From contig NZ_JACCAS010000001.1 in assembly GCF_013409255.1 (NCBI RefSeq), positions 4,402,001-4,466,000 of the forward strand: a DNA stretch of 64,000 nucleotides, given 5' to 3'. The notes below the pieces were generated by a model. The model did not search any database, was not told the DNA's origin, and saw only the letters and a program-made list of their open reading frames with translations. The translations under genes were made by a program, and so were the position numbers. Positions 1 through 8,061 of this stretch are shown in pieces. How positions within the stretch are numbered: position 1 is the stretch's first letter; the number at the start of each line of letters is the position of its first letter. The stretch is from Paraburkholderia bryophila. Lineage in GTDB: Bacteria > Pseudomonadota > Gammaproteobacteria > Burkholderiales > Burkholderiaceae.

Positions 1-468
1 CAGCAGAATCCCCAGCAGCAGACCGCTCATCACCGTGCCGACCGCGTGACCGCGCTCGGCCGGCGGCGCGAGTTCCGCGGCGAACGGCACGGCCTGTTGC
101 GCGATGGTGGCGAGCACACCGATCGCCAGACTCGCGCCGATCAGCACCGTCAGCGTCGGCGCCGCAGCGGCCACGACCAGCGCGATACACATGCCGACGA
201 TTTGCAGCAGGATCAGCCGGCGTCGATCGAAACGGTCACCGAGCGGCGCCAGCAGCAGCATGCCGGCGGCGTAGCCGAGTTGCGTGACGGCCGGTACCGC
301 GCCGACCCACGACGCGCCGGTCGGAAACGACTGGCGGAAATTGTCGAGCAGCGGCTGGTTGTAATAGATGTTCGCGACCGACACACCGGCGATGGTCGCG
401 AGCAGAAACAGCAGACCGCGCAGCGACCGGTCGGCGGTAGCGGGAGAAGACGGGTTGGGTGTGGACAT
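1..468 (-). CDS. MFS transporter, N-terminal part (truncated by window)
   Basis: The first 156 codons of a leftward major facilitator superfamily transporter; the C-terminal part lies outside the window. The start is the ATG at 466-468, giving a protein that begins MSTPNPSSPATADRSLRGLL. The visible part has the MFS layout: TM1 with the segment VANIYYNQPLLDNFRQ, TM2, then the loop-2/3 signature GDRFDRRRLI, and TM3-TM5 after it. The YNQP-type TM1 and GDRFDRRR loop resemble the YnfM-like/drug-proton antiporter branch. It is separated from the upstream phosphodiesterase gene by a strong hairpin, so it is probably its own unit. The substrate cannot be told from this fragment. Confidence 0.85.
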   Translation of the reverse strand, partial: MSTPNPSSPATADRSLRGLLFLLATIAGVSVANIYYNQPLLDNFRQSFPTGASWVGAVPAVTQLGYAAGMLLLAPLGDRFDRRRLILLQIVGMCIALVVAAAAPTLTVLIGASLAIGVLATIAQQAVPFAAELAPPAERGHAVGTVMSGLLLGILL

Positions 469-576
469 GAGAGGCGACGTTCGACGGACCGGCCCATGCG
501 CGGTCCTTGAGCGTGCCGATCATACCGGAGCAGGGCGGATCGTGCTGACGGTGCCGACGACCGCGTGATGCGTTTG

Positions 577-599
577 CCCCGCGCCGGGAAGGCGCGGGG
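577..599 (-). terminator. 9-bp GC hairpin between phosphodiesterase and MFS genes
   Basis: A perfect inverted repeat: CCCCGCGCC (577-585), loop GGGAA, GGCGCGGGG (591-599). It sits 10 bases after the stop of the leftward phosphodiesterase gene and before the MFS start, where a terminator is expected. There is no clear T-run on either strand, so intrinsic termination is inferred only from the stem and the position. Confidence 0.5.
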
Positions 600-608
600 T
601 CGAGCGAA

Positions 609-1436
609 TCAGTCGATCAACGCGCCTTCCGGTTCATAGAACGGATACGGCCCGTCGGAGGCCTCGACATACGCGTGATGCGTGACGATACCCGTCGCCG
701 GATCGTAGCGATGCAACGCGTACGCGGGCGGCTCCATCGTAAACGCGGACGGCGCGTCGTCGCGTAGATCGAGCGTGACCTGATGCGCGGGCGCCGGCAC
801 TGCGGAGGCGATCGTGCCGCCGAAGCGCACGAACATCGGCCGATGCACATGGCCGCAGATCACCCGCTCCACATTCGGATAACGCGCGATCAACGCGGCG
901 AGTTTGTCGGCCGCCGCCGGGTCGAGCCGCAATTCGTCCATATGGCCGATGCCGCACACGAACGGCGGATGATGCAACGCGACCACGGTCGGCTTGCCTT
1001 GCGCCGCGTCGAGTTGCGTTGCGAGCCACGCGAGCCGCGCATCGCACAGCAAGCCGGCGCTTTGACCCGGCACCATCGAATCGAGCGCGATCAGGCGCAG
1101 CGGGCCGAGATCCACCGCGTAGTGCACGAACTCGCCGCCGCTCTGCAATTCCGCGCGATCCGGAAATGCCGCGCGCAAGGCGGTGCGTTCGTCGTGATTG
1201 CCGACCAGCATGAAGTAGGGAATCTCGAGCGGTGCGAGCAGCGCTTTGAGGTACTCGTACTGTTCAGGATCGCCCTGGTCGACGAGGTCGCCGGTCATGA
1301 TCACGGCATCGGGACGCGGTTCGAGCGCGTTGAGCGCGGCGACGCAGCGCGCCAGATGCGCGCCGGTATCGACGCGGCGGTAAGCGAGCGCGCCCGGCCG
1401 TTTGATATGCAGGTCGCTAATTTGAGCCAGCAGCAT
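609..1436 (-). CDS. GpdQ-like metallophosphoesterase (glycerophosphodiesterase)
   Basis: A 275-residue calcineurin-like phosphoesterase. Metal-ligand motifs are in order: MLLAQISDLH (D-x-H, residues 1-10), GDLVDQGDPEQY (about 50-60), GNHDE (about 80), HHPP (about 155) and ICGHVHR (about 197). From memory the sequence and length closely match GpdQ-type glycerophosphodiester phosphodiesterases (start MLLA-ISD-H, central GNHD, C-terminal CGH-H). It should hydrolyse phosphodiesters with a two-metal site in the cytoplasm. It is the last gene of a leftward ABC-importer operon, about 45 bp behind the ATPase gene, which suggests that the imported substrate is a phosphodiester or phosphonate. Annotation as a cAMP phosphodiesterase (CpdA) is the main alternative. 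Confidence 0.82.
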   Translation of the reverse strand: MLLAQISDLHIKRPGALAYRRVDTGAHLARCVAALNALEPRPDAVIMTGDLVDQGDPEQYEYLKALLAPLEIPYFMLVGNHDERTALRAAFPDRAELQSGGEFVHYAVDLGPLRLIALDSMVPGQSAGLLCDARLAWLATQLDAAQGKPTVVALHHPPFVCGIGHMDELRLDPAAADKLAALIARYPNVERVICGHVHRPMFVRFGGTIASAVPAPAHQVTLDLRDDAPSAFTMEPPAYALHRYDPATGIVTHHAYVEASDGPYPFYEPEGALID

Positions 1437-1482
1437 GGGGTAGTCCCTTTTTATAGCGCGCTAGTAGAGCAGCGCGATGTCG

Positions 1483-2523
1483 TCAAGATAGCGCAATCAG
1501 CGCGCCTTGCGCGATCGAGATGCCGACCGGCGTGCCGCGCGCCAATTCGACGCGGCCCGCGACGTCGATCAGCAACGCGTCCGGTGCGGCGCCGCCGATC
1601 GTCAGACGGGTGCGCTCGCCGAGAAACGCCGTGCTTTCAACGTGACCGCGCAATTGCGCGTTGGCCGGATCGGCGAGATACGCGTCTTCCGGCCGGAAGA
1701 AAATCTCGTGCGCGGCGTTGCCTAACGAGGAGGGCAGCGGCACCGCACCGCCGGTGGTCGTTAGCATGCCATCGCGGCGTTCGCCGGCCAGACGGTTGAT
1801 CGTGCCGACGAACTGCGCGACCGTGCGATTCGCGGGCCGATAGTAGATGTCGCGCGGCGAACCGATCTGCTCGATGCGCCCCGCGCTCATCACGACGATA
1901 CGGTCGCCGAGTTCCATCGCTTCGGCCTGATCGTGTGTTACGTAGACGGTCGTAATGCCCAACTCGCGCAACAGCGTGTTCATCTCGCTGCGCAAGGTGT
2001 CGCGCAAACGCGCGTCGAGGGCGGTGAGCGGTTCGTCGAGCAGCAGCACGCGCGGCTGCACCGCGAGCGCGCGGGCCAGCGCGACGCGCTGACGCTGGCC
2101 GCCGGACAACTGGTCGATCGGTTTGTCGGCGTGCGCGGTGAGACGCATCATCGCGAGTAATTCGTCGACGCGCTGGCGCGCGGTGTCCGCGGCCGTGCGC
2201 CGGATCTTCAGGCCATAGCCGATGTTGCCGCGCACCGTCAGGTTCGGGAACAGCGCGTAGCTCTGGAACACCATGCCGACCTGGCGTTTTTCGATCGGCA
2301 GCGCGGTGACGTCTTCGTCACCGAACGCGATGCGGCCACCTGCGTCCGGTGTTTCGAGACCCGCGATCATGCGCAGCGTCGTGGTCTTGCCGCAGCCGGA
2401 CGGCCCGAGCAACACCAGCGTTTCACCCGCGCCGATCTGCAGATCGAGCGGTTCGAGTACGCGCGTGCCGCGAAACGTTTTCGCGCACTGCGCGAGCGTA
2501 ATGGGAACGGAGGCGAGTTTCAT
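1483..2523 (-). CDS. ABC transporter ATP-binding protein (PotA/UgpC-like)
   Basis: A 346-residue ABC ATPase starting at the ATG at 2521-2523 (MKLASVPITL), which overlaps the permease stop as ATGA. Motifs: Walker A GPSGCGKTT (40-48), Q-loop region VGMVFQSYALFPNLT, signature LSGGQRQRVALARAL, Walker B VLLLDEPLTALD, H-loop VTHDQAEAME. The C-terminal TOBE-like regulatory domain (about 240-346) matches importers of the CUT1/spermidine/AEP class. It powers uptake with the two permeases immediately upstream. A longer reading into the permease gene is possible on paper but has no support. Confidence 0.92.
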   Translation of the reverse strand: MKLASVPITLAQCAKTFRGTRVLEPLDLQIGAGETLVLLGPSGCGKTTTLRMIAGLETPDAGGRIAFGDEDVTALPIEKRQVGMVFQSYALFPNLTVRGNIGYGLKIRRTAADTARQRVDELLAMMRLTAHADKPIDQLSGGQRQRVALARALAVQPRVLLLDEPLTALDARLRDTLRSEMNTLLRELGITTVYVTHDQAEAMELGDRIVVMSAGRIEQIGSPRDIYYRPANRTVAQFVGTINRLAGERRDGMLTTTGGAVPLPSSLGNAAHEIFFRPEDAYLADPANAQLRGHVESTAFLGERTRLTIGGAAPDALLIDVAGRVELARGTPVGISIAQGALIALS

Positions 2524-3500
2524 GGCGTGGACGTGGGTGTTGACTTGATGATGGACTTCGATGCCGAGGCCGCGCTGCGTTTTTTCGCCGCGCTGCGCTG
2601 ACCGGTCGCATCGACGCCGAGCCATTGCATCGCGACGAGCAGCGGCATCGTCATGATGAAAAACAGAATCGTGTACGCGCTGCCGATCTCGATGCGCAAC
2701 GACGCGTAGGTGTCGGCGAGGCCGACCGGCAGCGTCTTGGTGTCGGGCGTGTGCAGCATCCAGGTGAGATTGAATTCGCCGATCGACAACGTCACGACCG
2801 CCAGCGCGCCGGCCACGATGCCCGGCCGCGCGTTCGGCAGCACGACCGTCACGAAGCGCTGCCAGAAGCTCGCGCCGAGACTCGCCGCGCCTTCTTCGAG
2901 CGTGCGCAGATCGCTGCTCGCGCAGACCGCGGCGACCGCGCGCACCATGAAGGGCAGCGTGAACACCACATGCCCGACCACGATGAAGGCCACGCTCATG
3001 CGGAACATCGTGAAGCCGCCGTAGACCACCAGCAGGGCGAGCGCGGACGCGAGACCGGGCAGCGCGATCGGCAGCACCAGAAATTCTTCGATGATCCGTG
3101 ACAGCCGCGTCTTGCTGCGCGCGAGCACATAGCCGGCAGGCACGCCGGTCAGCAGCGTGATGAACAGGGTCGCCGCCGCGACTTCGAGCGACAGGAACAC
3201 CGAGTCGTGATACTGCGTCCACACTTCGACGAGCCAGCGCAGTGTGAGTCCGCTCGACACGCCTTTGAAGTAGTTGACCGTCAGCCCCGCCATGATCGAC
3301 ATGATGACGGGCACGATCAGAAACGCGCACAGCAGCAGCGTAACGAGCCACTGGCCGGCCGCGAGCCAGCTTCTCGATGTCGGCAGCTTGAAGCGCGAGC
3401 GCGGTTTCACGGCTGGCTGTTGTAACGAAGCAGGGAGGGAGTTCATCGAAGACGCAGGGTCCGGTGATTGGGTTGCCCCGGGTTTGACGATGCCGCTCAT
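2520..3500 (-). CDS. ABC transporter permease 2
   Basis: A 326-residue inner-membrane permease with six hydrophobic segments. The start chosen is the ATG at 3498-3500 (MSGIVKPGATQ); it overlaps the stop of the preceding permease (ATGA), indicating translational coupling. The binding-protein-dependent transport motif is seen as EEGAASLGASFWQRFVTVVLP (E-A-A-x-x-x-G, about residues 218-238), the contact site for the ATPase. TM1 follows a proline/serine-rich N-terminus of about 45 residues. Its stop overlaps the ATPase start by four bases. It is the second half of a heterodimeric channel with the gene at 3497-4321. Confidence 0.9.
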   Translation of the reverse strand: MSGIVKPGATQSPDPASSMNSLPASLQQPAVKPRSRFKLPTSRSWLAAGQWLVTLLLCAFLIVPVIMSIMAGLTVNYFKGVSSGLTLRWLVEVWTQYHDSVFLSLEVAAATLFITLLTGVPAGYVLARSKTRLSRIIEEFLVLPIALPGLASALALLVVYGGFTMFRMSVAFIVVGHVVFTLPFMVRAVAAVCASSDLRTLEEGAASLGASFWQRFVTVVLPNARPGIVAGALAVVTLSIGEFNLTWMLHTPDTKTLPVGLADTYASLRIEIGSAYTILFFIMTMPLLVAMQWLGVDATGQRSAAKKRSAASASKSIIKSTPTSTP

Positions 3501-4321
3501 GCGCTTGCCGCCACGGCCGAACCGCTCACGCTGCGCGCAAAGGCCAGTACCGCCCACGTGACGATGCCGAGCACGATCGAGAGGCCGGCCGCCGTCACCA
3601 TGTTCGCGTTCAGCGTGAACTCGGTGTAGATGGTCATGGGCAGCACGTCGATGTCGGTGGCGAGCGTGAAGGCTGTGCCGAACGCGCCCATCGAAGTCGC
3701 GAAGCACACCGCGCCGGCCGCGATCAGACCCGGCGACAGCGCGGGCAGCACGATGTCGCGCGTAATCCGCCACGGCGACGCGCCGAGCGAACGCGCGGCT
3801 TCTTCGAGTGACGCGTCGAGCTTGGTGGCCGACGCCATCACCGTGACGATCACGCGCGGAATCGAGAAATACAGGTAGCCGAGAAACAGACCGCTCATCG
3901 AATACGCGAACACCCAGCGGTCGCCGGTGAGTTTGAGCGAGAGCGCGCCGATCAGCCCCTGGCGTCCCGCCAGCATGATCACCATGAAGCCGACCACCAC
4001 GCCGGGAAACGCCAGCGGAAACGTGAGCAGCGCGAGCAGCGTGCGCTTGAGCGGAAACTCGCGGCGCGCCAGCAGCAAGCCGGCGATCACCGACAGCACG
4101 AGCGTCGCCGCCGTGACCGCCGCCGAGAGCAGCACCGTCGCGCCGAGGCTCGACATGTAGCGCGGGTTCGTCAGCATCGCGCGATAGGTGGCGAAGGCGT
4201 GACCGTCGCCGCTCAGTTGCGCGAGCGCGCCCATCGGCAACAGCCAGAACGCGATGAACACCGCCAGCGCCGGCGCGATCAACGCAATGCGCCAGCGCAG
4301 CGGGAACGTAATGTCGTTCAA
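3497..4321 (-). CDS. ABC transporter permease 1
   Basis: A 274-residue permease. The likely start is a TTG at 4319-4321 overlapping the TGA of the binding-protein gene, giving LNDITFPLRWRIALIAP; no in-frame ATG lies nearby. The EAA motif is EEAARSLGASPWRITRDIVLP. There are six TM segments, with the first at about residues 12-32. It pairs with the downstream permease. The very tight spacing (overlap with both neighbours) marks a single operon. The start codon is the least certain point. Confidence 0.87.
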   Translation of the reverse strand: MNDITFPLRWRIALIAPALAVFIAFWLLPMGALAQLSGDGHAFATYRAMLTNPRYMSSLGATVLLSAAVTAATLVLSVIAGLLLARREFPLKRTLLALLTFPLAFPGVVVGFMVIMLAGRQGLIGALSLKLTGDRWVFAYSMSGLFLGYLYFSIPRVIVTVMASATKLDASLEEAARSLGASPWRITRDIVLPALSPGLIAAGAVCFATSMGAFGTAFTLATDIDVLPMTIYTEFTLNANMVTAAGLSIVLGIVTWAVLAFARSVSGSAVAASA

Positions 4322-5442
4322 TGCATCACCTGGAGATAACGCTCGCCGAAGCTCGATTGCTTCTCCGCCATCTTGCCGAAATCCACCGGCTTGGCGCGTG
4401 CGTAGTCGGCGGCCGGCAGGAATTTGGCAGCCGTTTCCGGGCTCATCGCGCTGGCGCGGACCGGACGAAGATAAGCCTCCGCCCACAGCTTCTGGCCTTC
4501 GTCGGAGAGCACGAAATCGAGCACCTTCTTGCCGTTCGCTTCGTGCGGCGCGCCCTTCACGAGACTCATCACGTACGGCACCGAGATCGTGCCTTCCTTC
4601 GGAATCACGAACTCGACGTTCGCGTGATCCTTGTACTTGGCGCGGTAGGCGTCGAAGTCGTAGTCGAGCAGGATCGGAATTTCGCCGGACATCACGCGCG
4701 CGTAGGCGGTTTGCTTCGGCACGATCGGCGCGTTGGCCTTCAGCTTGCGGAACCAGTCGAGACCCGGTTCGAAGTTGTCGAGCGTGCCGCCGAGCGCCTG
4801 GTTCACCGCCACCGCGCCCGCATAGCCGACGAACGCGCTCGACGGATCGAGGTAGCCGATCATGCCTTTGTATTCAGGCTTGAGCAGGTCGGCCCACGAA
4901 CGCGGCACCGGCTTGCCTTCGAGCGCGTCCTTATTGACGAAGAAGCCCAGCGTGCCCGAGTGGATCGCGAACCAGAAGCCTTGCGGGTCTTTCTCGTTGG
5001 CGGGAATGTCGTCCCAGTGCGCCGGCTTGTACGGCTGGATCACGCCCTTGTCCTTCGCCTGGAATGCCGACGACACGCCCAGGTAGACCACGTCGGCGAC
5101 CGGGCTCTTCTGCTCGGCCATCAGTTGCGCGATCGACTGGCCGGAGTTCTTGTTGTCGAACGGTACGCGGATGCCGGTCTTTTGCTGGATCGCTTTGATC
5201 TGGCTCGCCCAGTCGGCCCATTCGGGCGGGCAGTTGTAGCAGATTGCGGTTTCGTCGGCTTGGGCTGCTTGCGGGGCGAGCGCGCCGAGGGCGGCGGTGA
5301 TTAGCGCGCCAGCGGCGAGCGCGGTGGTGCTGGTGCGCGCGAGGCGGGACCAGAGCGGTTTGAGCGAGTTCAGTGAGGCGCGTGACTGGGGCGACATGAG
5401 CGACTTAAGCGACGAAGTGAAGCGTGCGGACGAGCGGATCAC
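4318..5442 (-). CDS. Periplasmic substrate-binding protein of ABC importer
   Basis: A 374-residue extracellular solute-binding protein. The start is a GTG at 5440-5442 with AGGAG seven bases upstream (complement of 5450-5454), so it is preferred over the internal ATG at 5397. A long Sec signal ends near AAQADETAI (about residue 62). The mature part begins with two cysteines (ICYNCPPEW) and has the cluster D fold-type motifs of iron/polyamine/2-aminoethylphosphonate binders (YLDPSSAFVGYAGA, ILLDYDFDAYRAKY). Together with the GpdQ-like gene, a phosphorylated or phosphonate ligand is plausible, but the ligand is not determined by sequence. Confidence 0.87.
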   Translation of the reverse strand: MIRSSARFTSSLKSLMSPQSRASLNSLKPLWSRLARTSTTALAAGALITAALGALAPQAAQADETAICYNCPPEWADWASQIKAIQQKTGIRVPFDNKNSGQSIAQLMAEQKSPVADVVYLGVSSAFQAKDKGVIQPYKPAHWDDIPANEKDPQGFWFAIHSGTLGFFVNKDALEGKPVPRSWADLLKPEYKGMIGYLDPSSAFVGYAGAVAVNQALGGTLDNFEPGLDWFRKLKANAPIVPKQTAYARVMSGEIPILLDYDFDAYRAKYKDHANVEFVIPKEGTISVPYVMSLVKGAPHEANGKKVLDFVLSDEGQKLWAEAYLRPVRASAMSPETAAKFLPAADYARAKPVDFGKMAEKQSSFGERYLQVMH

Positions 5443-5491
5443 TGCGGGTCTCCTGGAGAGGACGAGAGCGGGTGGTTCGGGGTCGAGGTGC

Positions 5492-5547
5492 GTGAATCGA
5501 AAGACATGAATCGAATGACTTGAGTCGAAGGCCGTGAGTCGAAAGAC
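5492..5547. repeat. 14-bp tandem repeat, four copies
   Basis: Four consecutive 14-bp units (5492-5505, 5506-5519, 5520-5533, 5534-5547) with consensus GTGAATCGAAAGAC; units differ at 1-5 positions. A degenerate fifth copy may lie at 5478-5491. The array occupies nearly all the gap between the lacI-type gene and the binding-protein gene, just upstream of the latter's ribosome binding site. Confidence 0.9.
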
Positions 5548-5550
5548 GGG

Positions 5551-6624
5551 TCAGGCGAACGGTTTTTCCGCGGTGGCCGCCGATGCATGCGGCGACGACG
5601 TGGCATCGCGATTCGAAATCGCCGCGATGGTCGCGCCCTGGCGCAAGCTGTGCGGCAAGGTCAGCGTCAGCGAGGTTTCGTTCAACGCTTCGTACGCACC
5701 GCCGACGCGCGCCAGCAAGCGCTCCCACGCCGCGCAGCCGATTTCGCGATTCGGCGCGCAGATGCTGGCGAGCGGCGGCGACAGCAGATCGCCCACGGCG
5801 AGGCCGTCGAAGCCGAGAATCGACATGTCGTGCGGAATCTGCAGACGCGCGCGGCGCAGGCCGCGCATGACCACCATCGCGAGCAGGTCGTTGCTGCAGA
5901 ACAGCGCGCTCGGGCGATTCGGCCCGCTGGTCAGATGCGCGAGCACCGACGGCGACAGTTCGTCGGCGTTGAAATCGACTTCGAGCGCGGGCGCGGGGGT
6001 GAGGCCGGCCTGCTGCATGGCTTGCGAGTAGCCCAGATGCCGTTGACGCGCGCGGTCGGACGCGGCCAGCGAACCGGCCAGCATCAGGATGCGGCGGTGG
6101 CCGTGAGCGATCAGCATGCGTACGCCGTCGTAAGCGGCGAGACGGTTGTCGACCGACACCGACGGACGGCGCACCGTGTCGTTATGCATCAGCACGTAGA
6201 GCAGGCCGTCGCGGTCGAGTTCGTCGAGCAGCGGGTGCGTGTCGGCGTCGGACACCGTCAGGATCAGGCCTTCCACGCGATGTTCGCGCAGCGTTTCGAT
6301 CGCGTGGCGTTCGCGGTCGGCGTCGTACTGCGTGGTCATCAGCATGAGCCGGTAGCCCTGCGCCGACGCGAGTTCGTCGATGCCCTGCAGGCATTCGGCG
6401 AACACGGGATTGGCGAGCGTCGGCAGAATCACGCCGATCAGACGCGTGCGCTCGCCACGCAGTTGCCGGCCCAGCGGGCTGGGGCGGAAGTTGAGGGCGT
6501 CGATCGATTGACGCACTTTGTCGAGCGTGACGGGATTCACGGTGTGCGGCGCGTTGATCGCGCGCGAGACCGTGGCGATGGAGAAGCCAGCGTGCGCGGC
6601 GACATCTTTGATCGTCGGGGTCAT
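5551..6624 (-). CDS. LacI-family transcriptional regulator
   Basis: A 357-residue regulator starting at the ATG at 6622-6624 (MTPTIKDVAAHAGFSIATVS). The N-terminal LacI helix-turn-helix covers residues 4-27 and the hinge helix is near residues 48-60 (LNFRPSPLGRQLRG). A periplasmic-binding-protein-like effector domain follows (RLIGVILPTLANPVFAECLQG to about 335). The longer reading frame upstream of 6624 runs through the tRNA and is not coding. The gene is the first of the leftward cluster and probably represses or tunes the importer; a near-palindromic AACGTT site lies just upstream of its start. Confidence 0.93.
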   Translation of the reverse strand: MTPTIKDVAAHAGFSIATVSRAINAPHTVNPVTLDKVRQSIDALNFRPSPLGRQLRGERTRLIGVILPTLANPVFAECLQGIDELASAQGYRLMLMTTQYDADRERHAIETLREHRVEGLILTVSDADTHPLLDELDRDGLLYVLMHNDTVRRPSVSVDNRLAAYDGVRMLIAHGHRRILMLAGSLAASDRARQRHLGYSQAMQQAGLTPAPALEVDFNADELSPSVLAHLTSGPNRPSALFCSNDLLAMVVMRGLRRARLQIPHDMSILGFDGLAVGDLLSPPLASICAPNREIGCAAWERLLARVGGAYEALNETSLTLTLPHSLRQGATIAAISNRDATSSPHASAATAEKPFA

Positions 6625-6639
6625 GGGGTTCCGCTCGGT

Positions 6640-6653
6640 TGTAAACGTTTTCG
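6640..6653. promoter_or_regulatory. Candidate LacI-family operator
   Basis: TGTAAACGTTTTCG has the central CG and A/T-rich arms typical of LacI-family operators (5 of 7 positions are palindromic about 6646/6647). It lies 16 bases upstream of the lacI-type start codon, which suggests autoregulation. Confidence 0.5.
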
Positions 6654-6750
6654 TGAGCGGATTATCGGGAAGCTTTGTGACTTGCGGATGACTTCGAAAT
6701 TCAGCGCGGCGGGGTGGGGAAGGGTGAGTGGACGTCAGGATTGCGCCGGT

Positions 6751-6779
6751 TTGGTGCGCTCGCCAGGCAATGGTAGAAT
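6751..6779 (+). promoter_or_regulatory. Sigma-70 promoter of tRNA-Leu
   Basis: TTGGTG (6751-6756), a 17-base spacer, then TAGAAT (6774-6779). Transcription would begin near 6786, about 20 bases before the tRNA. Confidence 0.6.
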
Positions 6780-6806
6780 TCGCGTCCACGTAAGATTCAA
6801 CACCCT

Positions 6807-6891
6807 GCCGGGGTGATGAAATTGGTAAACATAGCGGACTTAAAATCCGCCGCCTCACGGCTTGCCGGTTCAAGTCCGGTCCCCGGCACCA
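6807..6891 (+). tRNA. tRNA-Leu (anticodon UAA)
   Basis: An 85-nt class II tRNA including an encoded CCA. The acceptor stem is GCCGGGG/CCCCGGC. The anticodon loop CTTAAAA lies in the stem GCGGA/TCCGC, giving anticodon TAA for Leu (UUA). The variable arm is CGCCTCACGGC, and the T-arm GGTTCAAGTCC is standard. It ends CACCA at 6887-6891. Confidence 0.96.
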
Positions 6892-6914
6892 CGGGAAATC
6901 TCAGCGTTTCCCGT
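6891..6914 (+). terminator. Hairpin directly after tRNA-Leu
   Basis: A perfect 8-bp inverted repeat ACGGGAAA (6891-6898) / TTTCCCGT (6907-6914) with an 8-base loop starts at the last tRNA base. It may be a terminator or a processing structure. No U-run follows directly, only AGTTGATAAAAAACC. Confidence 0.45.
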
Positions 6915-6988
6915 AGTTGATAAAAAACCTCTGCGCTCAGGGGTTTAGCCAGTTTCAAATCCCATCGTTGCTCAACGTTTCCCATTGA

Positions 6989-7012
6989 CACCCATCAGGG
7001 TGGGCATCTTTT
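6989..7012 (+). terminator. Weak intrinsic terminator
   Basis: CACCC (6989-6993), loop ATCA, GGGTG (6998-7002), followed by GGCATCTTTT. It lies about 100 bases after tRNA-Leu in a gene-free stretch (6892-7166) where I see no other feature. Confidence 0.4.
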
Positions 7013-7166
7013 GGGACGATTCTGTTATGTGAGGACAATCGTTAGGACAGCGCCGGGCTATTCGCAACCAGTTCGCATAACTTCATTGCTGTTCAACTTC
7101 CTGCGTTGCCTGCGCGGTCTATTTCGTCATACATTACCGTCGTCCATCGCAATTGAGGGCTGGGTA

Positions 7167-7649
7167 ATGCCTGCATCCTGCTATTTCACGCTTAACAATC
7201 AGAAAGTGTCCGCTCTAGTCTGCTCTGGATTCGGAGGAGTGGCTGCGTTTTCAGGCAATAGTCAGCACATCGACAACCCCTCCGATACCTCGGTTGTCGG
7301 AGCAGGACCAATCCCGAAGGGACGCTACTACATCATCACGCGCGAACCCGGCGGCCGGCTCGGACGGCTGCGTGACTTCGCTCTCGATATCTGGTCTAAG
7401 AGTGAGCGTGCTACGTGGTTCGCGCTGTACGGCGCCGACGGCAAGATTGACGATTGGACGTTCGTGAAGGGCGTGCGGCGCGGCAACTTCCGCCTGCATC
7501 CCACCGGCCGCTGGAATGTCAGCGATGGATGTATCACGCTCACATCGCAGGCGCAGTTTGATCGCCTCCGAGGCTACCTGCTATCTCAACCGGCCACGAT
7601 GATCCCCGGTACGGATATCCCGTACTACGGAACGGTGGAAGTGCGATGA
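7167..7649 (+). CDS. DUF2778 / Tlde1-type L,D-transpeptidase-like toxin
   Basis: A 160-residue protein from the ATG at 7167 (GAGGG at 7155-7159, 7-base spacing). The fold marker is the catalytic motif HPTGRWNVSDGCITL near residues 110-125 (H...S-x-G-C), as in L,D-transpeptidases and in DUF2778/Tlde1 type VI effectors that cleave or exchange peptidoglycan tetrapeptides. The N-terminus is TLNNQKVSALVCSGFGGVAAF, then NPSDTSVVGAGPIPKGRYYI (typical DUF2778 PI-x-G-x-Y). There is no signal peptide, which fits delivery by a secretion apparatus. The next gene starts inside its stop codon. The family role is established; that this copy is a type VI cargo is inferred. Confidence 0.82.
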   Translation: MPASCYFTLNNQKVSALVCSGFGGVAAFSGNSQHIDNPSDTSVVGAGPIPKGRYYIITREPGGRLGRLRDFALDIWSKSERATWFALYGADGKIDDWTFVKGVRRGNFRLHPTGRWNVSDGCITLTSQAQFDRLRGYLLSQPATMIPGTDIPYYGTVEVR

Positions 7650-7924
7650 AAAGCATCTTGCGCATGGCTCTCGCGGCCTTGCTTACCCCGCTCGTATTCA
7701 TCGGTCTTTCGCAGATTGGCCCTCTGGCGCGCTGGGTCGGTAGCGATGCGGCGTGGACGGCATTGGCGCCATTGTTTCGTCTGTTCCGAACAGCTGGCAC
7801 TGAGGGTGAGGAAAATGTGTTGTTGGGCGCATTGCTTACCGCGAGCTTTATTATCGCTGCGATTATCGTCTGGATGGCGTCAGCTCTGATTCGACACTTC
7901 AGAACTCGGCAGGCTTCTCACTGA
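7646..7924 (+). CDS. Two-TM small membrane protein, candidate immunity partner
   Basis: A 92-residue protein whose ATG overlaps the upstream stop (ATGA), indicating coupled translation. It has two hydrophobic helices (about residues 5-25 and 58-82), with a short polar segment GSDAAWTALAPLF between them, most simply periplasmic. Small membrane or periplasmic proteins directly behind DUF2778 toxins usually act as self-protection. I recognise no family in the sequence itself; the immunity role rests on position, coupling and topology. The following 137 bases to the next gene contain nothing recognisable. Confidence 0.6.
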   Translation: MKSILRMALAALLTPLVFIGLSQIGPLARWVGSDAAWTALAPLFRLFRTAGTEGEENVLLGALLTASFIIAAIIVWMASALIRHFRTRQASH

Positions 7925-8061
7925 TTCCAAGCTTGACTGAGGGGCCTAGGCTCCAGGGATATTGTCGATGCCAGAGCCATGCGAATGAAGTTATAGGTGA
8001 GTGAGCTTTCGTGGCGCTTTCTGGATCGCCTCCATGTACGCGGTGGCGATTTCCCTCATCT

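Noticed and set aside
7061..7076. TTCGC repeated with 6-base spacing upstream of the Tlde1-like gene
   Set aside because: Spacing does not fit a PIP box (15) and no -10 fits.
6866..8061. Duplicated tRNA 3' end as an attachment site of an integrated island
   Set aside because: I looked for a second copy of the tRNA-Leu 3' end in the downstream 1.2 kb and saw none, and no integrase gene is present.
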